Shown here piece by piece: positions 23,801 through 30,908 of a DNA stretch of 64,000 nucleotides (its first letter is position 1; every line of letters begins with the position of its first letter). Both the position numbers and the translations under genes were made by a program. The notes beneath the pieces were generated by a model. It was not told where the DNA came from. It saw only the letters and a list, made by a program, of their open reading frames with translations, and searched no databases. Source of the DNA: Rugalucina vietnamica (taxonomy: Eukaryota > Mollusca > Bivalvia > Lucinida > Lucinidae); assembly GCA_964017185.1 (NCBI GenBank), contig OZ024878.1, positions 16,141,851 to 16,205,850 on the forward strand. Direction: 5' to 3'.

Positions 23801-25224
23801 AGAATTAATAACTTGAGAGCTATGCTCACAGAATTACACAGACAGAGCTGGCTATAAGCCTCGCTCCTGCATCCGCCACTAGGGCTGCAGCGATATATCG
23901 AACACTCGAGTATTTGCGGTACGACGGCCGACGAACCAGCGTATCGTATCGCCACCTGCTTTTACACAAGGTTCGCGAACCTCCTTAGAAAAGATTTCAT
24001 GAAGAAAACTCTCCTTTTTTTTTAAGAAAACTGACATGTTTTGAGCAGAATTGCGTCTATAATTGTCCTATTATTTACGCAATGTTTCTAGGAAGCCATT
24101 CTAATAATAAATATATGTCGGAAAATCCAACTGTATGCATTCCTACTCGGCTGAACGGTGCACTGTAAAATCACGAGGAGCTGGAAACCAGACAAGCTAA
24201 CGCGACCTTGGGATTAGCACTCCAAAGAAGCATGCTTTATTGGCTGATTTATTTTTTTTTCCGATATAGCGAGTGCTATACTGTACGGAATACACACCGA
24301 AAATAATGAAAATCCGGCCAAATCGGTCCCGAAAACCTTGGACGCCAATTGTTTTTATGCGCAATTGTGTGCGCACAGCTCATTAATATTCATAAGTAGG
24401 CACTGGACAAAAAGTGCGGGAAATTTGGTGTGCATATTTGTGTACTGACATATTACACGCCTCAATAAACAATGTCAAAGGTGAAACTTAGCTGCATAAT
24501 GCAGCCGTTTCAGCTGGCGATAATCATGTGAACTGATGCGTATAAGGATTATTTTTTGTAAGTGCTAATTTACAGGTAATTACAAAAGTTCACCGTATTG
24601 CAAACCGTATTGCGTATTGCTGTACCTGTATCGCGAACTGTATTGTATCGCCTCCTAGGTGGCAATACGCAGCCCTATCCGCCACTACCACCAACTTAAT
24701 GGCTTGCCAGATCTCTACTGTCCAAATTTTCTCGTCGCCAATGAAGTATTTTAGGAGAAAGAGACCATGTCCCTACCCGGGATCGAACCGCGATCTCTTG
24801 CGTGACAAGCGTCCACTCTAACCATGTCGCTAAAGAGCTAGCCCAACAGCGAGGCTGTTGAAAGTGGCCTTATTTCACAATATTGGGCAAATCACATTTC
24901 CACAGTTCCTGAGGTAATGGTTAGAAATTGATCAACTCAGTACACTGTCAAAAAATAGCACTAAGATCACACGTTTTTTTTGTTTTTGTTTTTTTTTTTG
25001 TTTCTTTTAAAGCTTAAACTTGTAAAAAAAAAACAGTGCCAAATTCCCCACCCACCCATTTGTCTGTGCTTCAAATTTAAGCAACAAATTTCCTCACCAT
25101 ATTTTATTTCACATCTTGACATTCTGCCATAAGGTTCAAAGACATCTTCTAAGTCTCGAACACGACAACTTTTGCTTAGTCTACCTATAAAAAGGCAACC
25201 ATCTGCGGAAGATCGCCGCGACAT
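5759..25224 (-). CDS. SR-type splicing factor with RRM, CCHC zinc knuckle and RS domain (7 coding exons)
   Basis: Joining 25098-25224, 19775-19786, 19429-19469, 12142-12255, 8956-9074, 6315-6464 and 5759-5852 (minus strand) gives an uninterrupted 218-aa frame with GT-AG borders throughout. The RRM covers about residues 10-83, with RNP2 LFIGRL at 11-16 and RNP1-like AYAFVDYE at 47-54. A CX2CX4HX4C knuckle lies at C103, C106, H111 and C116. An arginine/serine repeat domain covers about 126-188, followed by a short tail ending at TAA. Proteins of this layout are nuclear and bind pre-mRNA in splice-site choice and mRNA export; the RS region is the usual phosphorylation and protein-contact surface. 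The knuckle (GHWARDC) and RRM end recall plant RS2Z and animal SRSF7 proteins, but orthology is not settled here, so no symbol is given. About 19 kb of intron is mostly transposable elements. Confidence 0.9.
5999..6052. repeat. T/G-rich simple repeat
   Basis: Runs of T broken by TTG units; lies in the last intron of the SR gene, where on the transcript strand it is A/C-rich. Confidence 0.8.
6315..6464 (-). CDS. SR protein coding exon 6 (RS domain)
   Basis: Encodes residues 139-187 plus parts of 138 and 188, nearly all Arg/Ser with a few Asp and one Lys. The exon can end at donor AG|GTAGAG (6314-6309), which joins in frame to exon 7. If that intron is retained, the frame meets TAG at 6311-6313 and gives a 188-aa product. 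The acceptor at 6465-6466 sits inside a tandem repeat that duplicates the splice site (see findings). Confidence 0.85.
6450..6680. repeat. Tandem repeat overlapping the exon 6 acceptor
   Basis: About five copies of a unit like GTGACCTTGACCTAGAATAT with a variable spacer. The unit at 6444-6475 straddles the exon 6/intron 5 border; further copies lie at about 6486-6510, 6520-6545, 6583-6610 and 6616-6640. On the minus strand most copies re-create TATATTCTAG|GTC, the same sequence as the real acceptor. Confidence 0.75.
6691..8655. mobile_element. Minisatellite-bearing element 1 (pearl/HINE-like)
   Basis: Begins AAGAGGACCAAGGGTCCTG and TAGCTCACCTGAG; ends with a double stem AGCTCACCTTGTGAGCC and GGCTCAGGTGAGCTAA. 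Between lie about 2.5 copies of a ~778-bp unit built of two related halves (GTAAAATAGGTCAAGGTCA, GGCGGCCATCTTGGTCATG). Terminal hairpins with a minisatellite core recall bivalve pearl elements and Helentron-derived HINEs. It sits in intron 5 of the SR gene. Confidence 0.75.
8723..8931. mobile_element. TGAGCC-type MITE 7, beside an SR exon
   Basis: CGAGCC (mutated T) to GCACAGGCTCA. Lies in SR intron 5; its right end is 24 bp from the exon 5 donor. The centre hairpin is largely deleted. Confidence 0.8.
8956..9074 (-). CDS. SR protein coding exon 5 (CCHC zinc knuckle)
   Basis: Residues 99-137 plus two bases. It contains CYRCRRSGHWARDC, a retroviral-type CCHC knuckle, then a Tyr/Arg linker into the first RS dipeptides. 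The donor is AG|GTAATA. A TGAGCC-type MITE ends 24 bp downstream of this donor in transcript terms (8931). Confidence 0.92.
9333..9435 (-). mobile_element. tRNA-like SINE head (Leu/Ser type), minus strand
   Basis: On the minus strand CTGTGGCTGAGGGGTCAAGA and, ~70 bp on, TGTGGGTTCGAGCC form an A box and B box with a long variable region. Stems are degraded, so it is called a SINE piece and not a tRNA gene. Confidence 0.5.
9443..9498. mobile_element. TGAGCC-type MITE 8 (fragment)
   Basis: Only GTTATTGCACAGCTGATCTG, TGCCTTTGTTATCGCATAGG and CAAACC remain, directly against the left end of minisatellite element 2. Confidence 0.6.
9499..12110. mobile_element. Minisatellite-bearing element 2 (pearl/HINE-like), with nested insertion
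   Basis: Same ends as element 1: AGAGGACCAATGGTCCTG at left and the AGCTCACCTTGTGAGCC / GGCTCAGGTGAGCTAA double stem at right. The core has about four copies of a ~460-bp unit (start points near 10345, 10805, 11270, 11730). The first unit is split by the element at 9737-10346. Confidence 0.75.
9737..10346. mobile_element. CATACATGTGATAT DNA transposon, copy 1
   Basis: A 610-bp element with ends CATACATGTGATATTTCCC and GGAAAATATCACATGTATG and an exact 8-bp duplication CCATGTTG (9729-9736, 10347-10354). The interior near each end repeats CCCGATAT. The 8-bp TSD fits hAT-like elements, but the ends are not classical. Second copy at 20687-21420. Confidence 0.85.
12142..12255 (-). CDS. SR protein coding exon 4 (end of RRM, linker)
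   Basis: Exactly 38 codons, residues 61-98, in phase 0 at both ends. It completes the RRM (DAIRYENGREVAGSAIIVEW at 61-80) and runs into a basic Ser/Pro/Arg linker. Acceptor AATAG and donor GTGAGT both fit consensus. Confidence 0.92.
12562..12760. mobile_element. TGAGCC-type MITE 9
   Basis: TGAGTCACGATGCGAGAAAA to GCGGCTCT, ends each one base off; body and hairpin recognisable but shortened. In SR intron 3. Confidence 0.75.
12960..13400. repeat. Inverted repeat, outer part of fold-back nest
   Basis: Arms at about 13016-13108 and 13283-13372 match in inverted orientation (GTATTCGGACA, TAGCAAAT, AAGTGCACATACCCCGG against their complements). 12970-13015 also matches 15770-15825 inverted (ACCTTGKT, AGTGAC or ACGTGA, TAGTACAC). 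Confidence 0.7.
13906..15777. mobile_element. Fold-back element with ~700-bp inverted arms
   Basis: Arm 13906-14601 and arm 15080-15777 are near-identical inverted copies around a ~478-bp spacer. Each arm contains a 61-aa frame (minus 14277-14462; plus 15220-15405) and, antisense to it, an ATG in strong context followed after 11 codons by GTACGT. The left arm keeps MAANNKQTAEV intact; in the right arm the Gln codon is TAA. In SR intron 3. Confidence 0.8.
15905..16264. mobile_element. TGTTTGTTTGCAATTGCC inverted-repeat MITE
   Basis: Left end AATTGTTTGTTTGCAATTGC with CTACCC, right end GGTAGGTAGGCAATTGCAAA with CAAACAAAATT: 30-bp inverted termini over ~360 bp. No clear TSD. Confidence 0.7.
16362..17103. 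mobile_element. TGAGCC-type MITE 10, split by an insertion
   Basis: Left part 16362-16430 (TGAGCCGCCTCATGAGAAAA) and right part 16945-17103 (GTTAGAAGCTTGAA, hairpin, GGCGGCTCA) belong to one copy. Confidence 0.8.
16431..16944. mobile_element. Insertion within MITE 10
   Basis: 514 bp bounded by short inverted ends TACAATCA and TGATTGTA. The MITE alignment fixes the borders to within a few bases; no convincing TSD. Confidence 0.5.
17511..17719. mobile_element. Small inverted-repeat element GTTCACACTT
   Basis: Ends GTTCACACTTAGTCTGG and CCATGGTCAAGTGTGAAC, about 209 bp, A/T-run-rich centre. Confidence 0.5.
17720..19428. other. SR intron 3, remaining part
   Basis: Mostly AT-rich. A TGGCA-rich low-complexity block is at 18310-18420 and 18420-18800 is TGG-rich; frames there look compositional. 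Nothing else supported. Confidence 0.5.
19429..19469 (-). CDS. SR protein coding exon 3 (RNP1)
   Basis: Encodes residues 47-60, AYAFVDYEDKRDAE, the RNP1 strand and the start of the second RRM helix. Acceptor TTTTAAG at 19470-19476; donor GTTAGT at 19423-19428. Ends in phase 0. Confidence 0.9.
19775..19786 (-). CDS. SR protein 12-nt microexon 2 (GAEM)
   Basis: Twelve bases flanked by a pyrimidine tract with CAG acceptor (19787-19789) and a strong GTAAGA donor (19769-19774). It supplies the rest of codon 43 and residues Ala44, Glu45, Met46 between RRM strands beta2 and beta3. Its length is a multiple of three and both neighbouring junctions are phase 1, so skipping keeps the frame (KY directly to AYAF). 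Cassette use is therefore possible. Confidence 0.75.
19856..20369. mobile_element. CAGTACCTTAATTA DNA transposon (non-autonomous)
   Basis: 514 bp with ends CAGTACCTTAATTA and TAATTAAGGTACTG and an exact 6-bp duplication TTACCA (19850-19855, 20370-20375). Subterminal AATTGGGTAA repeats in both halves. Lies in SR intron 1, ~70 bp upstream of the microexon acceptor. Confidence 0.85.
20687..21420. mobile_element. CATACATGTGATAT DNA transposon, copy 2
   Basis: Ends CATACATGTGATATCTCCC and GGGAGGTATCACATGTATG, 734 bp, with many ATCTCCCTA (left half) and TTTCAGGGAGATT (right half) motifs. No exact TSD left. Confidence 0.8.
21819..23416. mobile_element. CAGGGATACAGA DNA transposon inserted in SINE B
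   Basis: 1598 bp with ends CAGGGATACAGACTAAC and GCTAATCTGTATCCCTG, flanked by GAATAA (21813-21818 and 23417-23422). It carries the hAT element at 22539-23091. No transposase frame recognised. Confidence 0.88.
22539..23091. mobile_element. hAT-type non-autonomous element (TAGTGTTGGGC ends)
   Basis: 553 bp; ends TAGTGTTGGGCAATCG and CGATCATTGGCCCATCACTA; exact 8-bp TSD CTTGCTAG (22531-22538, 23092-23099). Ends and TSD length are typical of hAT. It sits inside the CAGGGATACAGA element, which sits inside a SINE. Confidence 0.92.
23595..23733 (-). mobile_element. SINE with Asp-like tRNA head, copy 1
   Basis: Minus strand: TTAGCGACATGGTTAGAGTG, CTTGTCACGCAAG (GTC at the anticodon position) and CGCGGTTCGATCCC. 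Close to a tRNA-Asp outline but the acceptor stem does not pair, so it is a SINE. Nearly identical to 24746-24884. Confidence 0.75.
23880..24677. mobile_element. hAT-type non-autonomous element (TAGGGCTGC ends)
   Basis: 798 bp; ends TAGGGCTGCAGCGATA and GGCAATACGCAGCCCTA; exact 8-bp TSD TCCGCCAC (23872-23879, 24678-24685). GTATCG/CGATAC-rich ends as in many animal hAT MITEs. Confidence 0.92.
24746..24884 (-). mobile_element. SINE with Asp-like tRNA head, copy 2
   Basis: Differs from copy 1 (23595-23733) at only a few positions, same strand and same limits (GAAGTATTTTAGGAG to TTCACAATATT). Confidence 0.75.
25098..25224 (-). CDS. SR protein coding exon 1 (start codon, RNP2)
   Basis: Encodes residues 1-42 plus the first base of codon 43. 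The ATG at 25222-25224 is followed by MSRRSSADG and the RNP2 strand LFIGRL. The donor is G|GTGAGG at 25097. It is the only ATG that opens the RRM frame just upstream of RNP2. Confidence 0.9.
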
Positions 25225-25546
25225 TTTTCATGAATTTTTGGACTGCGGAAAGAAAGCCGACACTCACATTTTCGTAGTTTTTAATACTGCAGTTTTTTTT
25301 AATTTTGTTAACAAAATCAATCAATGAAAATATTTTTTTACTATAAGGAATATTTTGGGTCAGAAAAAAGTACTTTTTTAAGATGTTGTAGTTTTGATAA
25401 AACCAAACCAAAATCAACGAATCCGTGTCGAGTCGTTTCGGCCAATTTTGGGAGTGGGTCGTTTCGGTCTTGGTAGGTGGGTCGTTTCGGCCAATTTTCT
25501 GGGTGCTCATATAAGGTGTGGCGAAAACGGAAGAACCCCGAGAAAA

Positions 25547-25656
25547 AACCTCCTTTCACACCCGCAAGTAGAACTTAGCTTGTCTCGCATGTGCCCCGGT
25601 TCAGCGCGGTAATAAAATATCAGCGCTCCTAACCACTCGGCCACCGGGGTCGCCTA
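25547..25656 (-). mobile_element. SINE with Leu/Ser-like head, minus strand, truncated
   Basis: Minus strand CCCCGGTGGCCGAGTGGTTA then GACAAGCTAAGTTCTACTTG, matching the SINE at 1891-2131. Lies upstream of the SR start codon. Confidence 0.6.
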
Positions 25657-25979
25657 AATATAAACTTCAGTGACTTTTTAAATTGTCACTAGGAGGCTTA
25701 CCAAGGAAAATAATCCAGCTGAAAACTGAATGGCTGTCACATTATCAGAATCAGAATCAGAATAGTTTACTGGTGAAACGTCAAACTGACAATACCACGC
25801 TGATATTTTATCTACCTCATCATTTTACTGTTAAAGCCACACCGTACTTGCTTAAAGCAGAATTTAATGATGATTCATTGACTAGTTAGAGATTCACCAC
25901 GAGTTCCGAACAACTAACTAAATGTTGTAAACCACAGCAGAAGATGAGGGTGAGGTTAGGCGCCTGTAAAACCGGTTTA

Positions 25980-26275
25980 AGCCCCCAGTAATTTTATATT
26001 ACTGATACCACCACTTCTGTTGTGGTTCTAATTGTTTTGTGTTTTGGAGTCGAATTTTTGTGCTGTTTGAGCCTTATGTACGTTTTCATATTTTTAGTTT
26101 AGTTCGGGTAACTGAGTTGCCGCCTATTGGGGAATAGCTGCTCACTCGGCTTACGACATGTTTTCATGGTATAAGTACTTAAGTGTCATTTTAGTTTTTT
26201 TCCCACCCCTCGGTTTATGGAGTGGGAATTTCTTTCTGATTGCGCCGTTTCCTCATCATTGCCTATAGCTATTTG
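25980..26275. mobile_element. Reverse-oriented fragment of the CAGTAGGG transposon
   Basis: This is the reverse complement of the interior found at 44420-44660 and 59745-60005, including the GAGTCGAATTTTTGTGCTG and GGGGAATAGCTGCTCACTCG segments. It carries the TTTGAGCCTTATG block present in copy 2 and deleted in copy 1. Confidence 0.8.
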
Positions 26276-27668
26276 TATTTTTTTTACTCGTTTTTCGTGT
26301 TTAAGCACATGTATATTTCTCTATAATTTGTTGTTGGCATTTTACAAAGCATAGTGAAACTCTTGGTGAAACTACTACACAGTTGCGCAAGTTTTCAGAC
26401 ACTGAAATGCGCACATGCAAGCCACACGGACTAACCGAACCCAACCTTGCATATACTAACCAAATCTGTCGCTTGCCTATTCATATTATTTTTACTATCA
26501 CATAGTGCCAAATGGTCTTTGAACGTGTCTGGGAACTAAAGGTTTTCGGAAGATTTCATAGGTTTCCCGCCAAAAGTTTGAGTGTTTCTGGCAGCTTCTG
26601 TGTGATTCGTGTAGAAACTATGTTGCATTCTCCGTTAAATTCAACATTCGATCAATGCAACAGCATGGTGGAAACCTCTTGATGTTACACACATGCAGCA
26701 TAAATCTATGTCAAAGGGGAGGGGGTCAGATTAAAAAAAAAAAAAAAAAAAAAACTATTTTGTCAGAAAATATATTTTTGCGATAGATTATCAAGGAACT
26801 GCTACAATATGTTTATTGCAACCCAAAATTTTGGGTAGATACTATTTATCCACGAATAACAGGTACAACATCTTTATTAGATTTATAACTGTAAACCGCA
26901 TTGTCCATCACTTATGCAAAATTCTATACCTTAAATATACTATGCAAAATAAATTAAGCAACTTTTACTTTGAACAGTGACTCCATATGTTTTGAAGACA
27001 TTAGGGAAGTTCTTCTGACAATGGCTTGCATGTATCAAATTATGATAGAACCAGTCTTTGTGTAATGCTGAAGTGACATTTGATTTTAAGCCCACGGAGG
27101 CATATCTCAAGTAAAACATTAACCATCAAATATTGTTATACATATTTTGCACAGTATATCTATATGCGTTATAAGTGTACACTCTTTGTGTATAACTATT
27201 AAAATAGGGCAGTCAGTCTGTTCATTCAGGTAGAACATACATATACAGTATATTTCCATAGCCTTGGTGAATTACAAATAATGGACCTGAGCCCATTTAT
27301 CGGTTTTGGGGCTTTTTGACAGCCTCCCCCCTTGCCCAAACATGTCTTTGGATATAATATGTCATTTACAAAATTACAGTTGTGTTCAAAATATTTTGGT
27401 TGGGCAAGGGGGGGGGGACATGGTATTATAAAAGGTTTCCTATTTCCTATATGATGCTATATTAAATTCAAAGATTTTGTCTAATTTTTAAAGAAGTCAC
27501 TGCTTGAGTTACACGAAACATTACATGTCTAAATACAATAGAAACTAATTTTTCGACTGCAATAAATGTCATTTCAGAGCACGGAACGTGAGATTTTGAA
27601 AATTTCTTGGGCATTTCACAAACGAAATCTTCCGAAAACCTTCACCCCCGACACGTTTCTTTCATGAA
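26276..27668. other. Intergenic, no gene seen
   Basis: AT-rich with an A-run at 26733-26754 and a G-run at 27409-27418. A ~35-bp inverted match (GGTTTTCGGAAGATTTC at 26552 and its complement near 27640) may mark the ends of an unknown element. Confidence 0.45.
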
Positions 27669-27949
27669 GATTTGGTAATGAAAGTATTTCTACTACGACT
27701 ATTCTTCCTGTTCCGCTGATTCAAAATGTTAGAGAAGAGCAATTGTCAGTTAATGGTAAAGAATGTGCATTTATTACTGGTGACCTGCCTCAAGAAGCCA
27801 CGTTCAGGGGTAGTGTGATTGGTATAACTGATCGTATTGACATGACATCAGCTGTTGACCGTGGACTTGAAGCACTAGCTCAACCAACCGACAAATCTGT
27901 GATGGCTTTTTACAGAAGGTTTAAACCGTTTCAATGGTCCCAAATATAA
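27669..27949 (+). CDS. Unidentified protein-like open stretch, possibly a terminal exon or remnant
   Basis: The frame is open from just after a TGA at 27665 to TAA at 27947-27949. It reads like real protein rather than noise (for instance AFITGDLPQEATFRGSVIG, then GLEALAQPTDKSVMAFYRRF). No in-frame ATG near its start is convincing, so it would be an internal/terminal exon or a transposon remnant. AATAAA follows at about 27985, where a 3' UTR signal could sit. I do not recognise the family. Confidence 0.35.
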
Positions 27950-27999
27950 ACCAAACTCATGTCATATAAAATGTTTTAAAGAGGAATAAAATTGATTGA

Positions 28000-28257
28000 A
28001 TGGTTCTTCATTATCATCCAAGATACGAGTCTTTGGATCGAAGTGACCCGGAACTATCCGGTTCGGTTTGGTTGTATATTCTACACGTCGTCTATGCCAA
28101 TAACATCAAATACGAAACTAATGGATTTATTACTCACGGTACACGTCTCTCAAAACAACAAATTATTGCTGAAAAAGAACTTAAACTAAGAATGGGTATG
28201 CTGCCTTCTTTTTTGAAAATGATTGCGTTTTCATGTGTTGGCTGGTTAACTGTATAA
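28000..28257 (+). CDS. Unidentified 85-aa open frame downstream of 27.7-kb stretch
   Basis: Composition is protein-like (PRYESLDRSDPELSG near the start, GTRLSKQQIIAEKELKLR in the middle). It could be a second piece of whatever is encoded at 27669-27949, in another frame. Family not recognised; no splice sites that clearly join the two. Confidence 0.25.
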   Translation: MVLHYHPRYESLDRSDPELSGSVWLYILHVVYANNIKYETNGFITHGTRLSKQQIIAEKELKLRMGMLPSFLKMIAFSCVGWLTV

Positions 28258-30818
28258 CGTTCTCTTAATTGGTTGCCGTCACCTGACTCAAAAGGTCGTG
28301 CGGATAACGCCAGTTACCCGCATTACAGTCACTTGAAAGCTAGTTGCGAGATCTCACTCCGCTATAGACACATACAGTGTTATTGTTTACATTATTTGAC
28401 CTTGACCTCGATGACGTATTGCGCGTTGCATTGTGGTTGAAACTTTCACTTCCGGGTGGCAAAACAATTTCCGGTTCAATGTTGTTTACATACATTAGTT
28501 AGAATGAAAGTGAAATGTATGCTGCCATTTCAATCAGTGAACGATGATGACCTCTAAATACAATATTATAATAATATTACTAATAATTTTTGGCATTTAT
28601 ATTCATTGATTTGTTTGCTCTTTTTATAAATAATTTCATTTTTAACACCTTCTTGAGCTGAGCGTCTCAAGACCCTTAATGATGTTTGAACCGCGCAAAC
28701 AAAAATATGTATAACTTATAGATATTATTTATAATCTTAATTAACAATTTGCGCCAACCACGCGTCCACGTCTCTGCAATCAGACTAAAAAATCATTCAA
28801 AATGGAAAACTAAAAAAAAAAAAAAAGGTAATAAACAATTAAATAAATAAATAGTTCTTGGTCCTTTTTTCCAACCTTATTTGTACCTTTCTAGAAATAA
28901 AAGTGCATTCATCTTATCGCTTTTTATGAACGAAACTTCTTCTTTTTATCCATCATTTACATTTTAATTCTTAAGAACATCAACTCTTGCTCTCATTATT
29001 TTTAAATAATCCCAATGAAATATAACTTGATCCAGTTTAAGTACACGTCAAACTATTCAATGATAATAATCAATTTGCCGGAAAGAAGGGCGGTTTCAGC
29101 TATTGAAGACAGTTTTAACTTTTATGACACACTATCTCAAATTACAATGCCCATAATCATGATAATCGGCTTCTTTAATTATTATATATGACGCCTTCTT
29201 CAAAGAAACGACACATTTTTGGGGTACAATATGAATGATAAGGGGATTAATGCAGTCCCCCGGGGCAGCCGGCTTGTGTGTTCAGTCAGTTGATATTAAT
29301 TATCATTACATGTGTTGACATCGCTTGGATTAGCAAAAGATAATTATGATTCCAGTGTTGTAAATAAAAATGGATACGCAACACATAAAGTAATTTTAAT
29401 TTGGGAATAAATTGGGATGAATGATACAAGGTATCAGCCAGGACGCTGCAAAAGGGAGCGTAAGAGAGAGAGAGAGAGAGAGAGAGACCAAGAGAGAGAG
29501 AGAGACCAATTATGACGGCTTAAAGATATTCCGGTTTCTTTTTGTATTTATAAAACTTAAAAAAAAAAATGATTCAAACACAGAAATTATTGAACGTTGA
29601 TTTATGATTTATACTGTGGAAATATTTCATCTTTTGTCTGAGCTGCAAACCGTTTTAAATTCATATTTTCTAATTCCGCACGGGAAGAAACGCTAAATAC
29701 TTATAATACGAATTTAGTAATGAACAAACATATATGGAAATTAATTTGTTATATATAATATTTCGACATTATTTTACACTTTTATACATCAAAACATTAC
29801 AGTTCATTACGCATTCATTAACCTCAGGTCGCTTTTTTTGCCACCCGGAAGTGAGAAAAGGTCATGTGATAGTCACATGACTTACCTGTATTTTATAGAC
29901 CACGTGGTTTGTGACGTATTGTTTGTACCTGTGTATATTACACATATGTTCCATATCTCTTCGTTGCGATCCCAGTTGGTTGTTCAATGGTGAAACGTAG
30001 TGTCAATAATTGCAACCTTTTCAAGATAAATCAAGAAGAATACACCGATGCGTTACTAACATGTTTATTGTGCTTTAAAAAAATCCAACCCATTTTTTTC
30101 CGTTTTTAGCGGTTTTATTCTCGTTTAAAAACTTCTGGCTGTCATCCTTTCAGTGCACTAAATCGTCCGTATATGTTCGTAGGTTTACGCCGAAAATTGA
30201 CTTCCGATCATTTCCTTATATGGAAAGTTAATTGTTCAATAAATATTTAATTGATCAATTAGTATAATGTGGCACATGTGCAACGTCACGATGACGTCAA
30301 ACGCCGCACGCCGAAATCAAAATGGCTGACCTGATTGACGTCATTTGTAGAAATACGTGCATATCATTGGACAAGGCCAAATCTTGACCTTTCAACTGGA
30401 ATAAATTATTGTTCGACGTCAGTTTCCGTAACGTCGGCATATGTGTTCGGCTCGTTCCGGAAACGGCCCCACACGAGTGAAAACGATTGACAAACAGCTG
30501 AAAAATGAATCTGTTAAAAAAGAAGATGCAGAATTTTGTGGAGAAAACTTGATTGTTAGAAAGTTAAATGTGTGTTTCATCCAATGGCCAAGTGTCGGTC
30601 AGCATTTCTTTGTATTAACGGTGGAATTCTAGGTGAAATAATCGATGTGTAAAAACGGCTTATTCTCACCATCTAAATTTACGGATGGACGCGAGGCTGA
30701 AAGTACATTCGGAATGGTGAAGAGACGTTTCGCTCCATGGAGATTGTACTCATCAGCTGAGTGTGCGAGTCTACTTGAAAGCATGACCTCAATCCATGAC
30801 ATTCAAACAAACAAGGAG
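28258..30818. other. Intergenic, no gene seen
   Basis: AT-rich. Contains an (AG)n microsatellite at 29463-29507. Short frames at 30441-30632 and 30645-30887 give no recognisable product. Confidence 0.45.
29463..29507. repeat. (AG)n microsatellite
   Basis: Almost pure GA dinucleotide run with two ACCA interruptions. Confidence 0.9.
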
Positions 30819-30908
30819 CGTGGTAGCTCAGTGTTCAGGGCACTGGCCGCTGGTGCTAGATGTGCTGGTTTTGATCCCCACTGGTGAGGAAAATTTGGTG
30901 GTCCGAAC

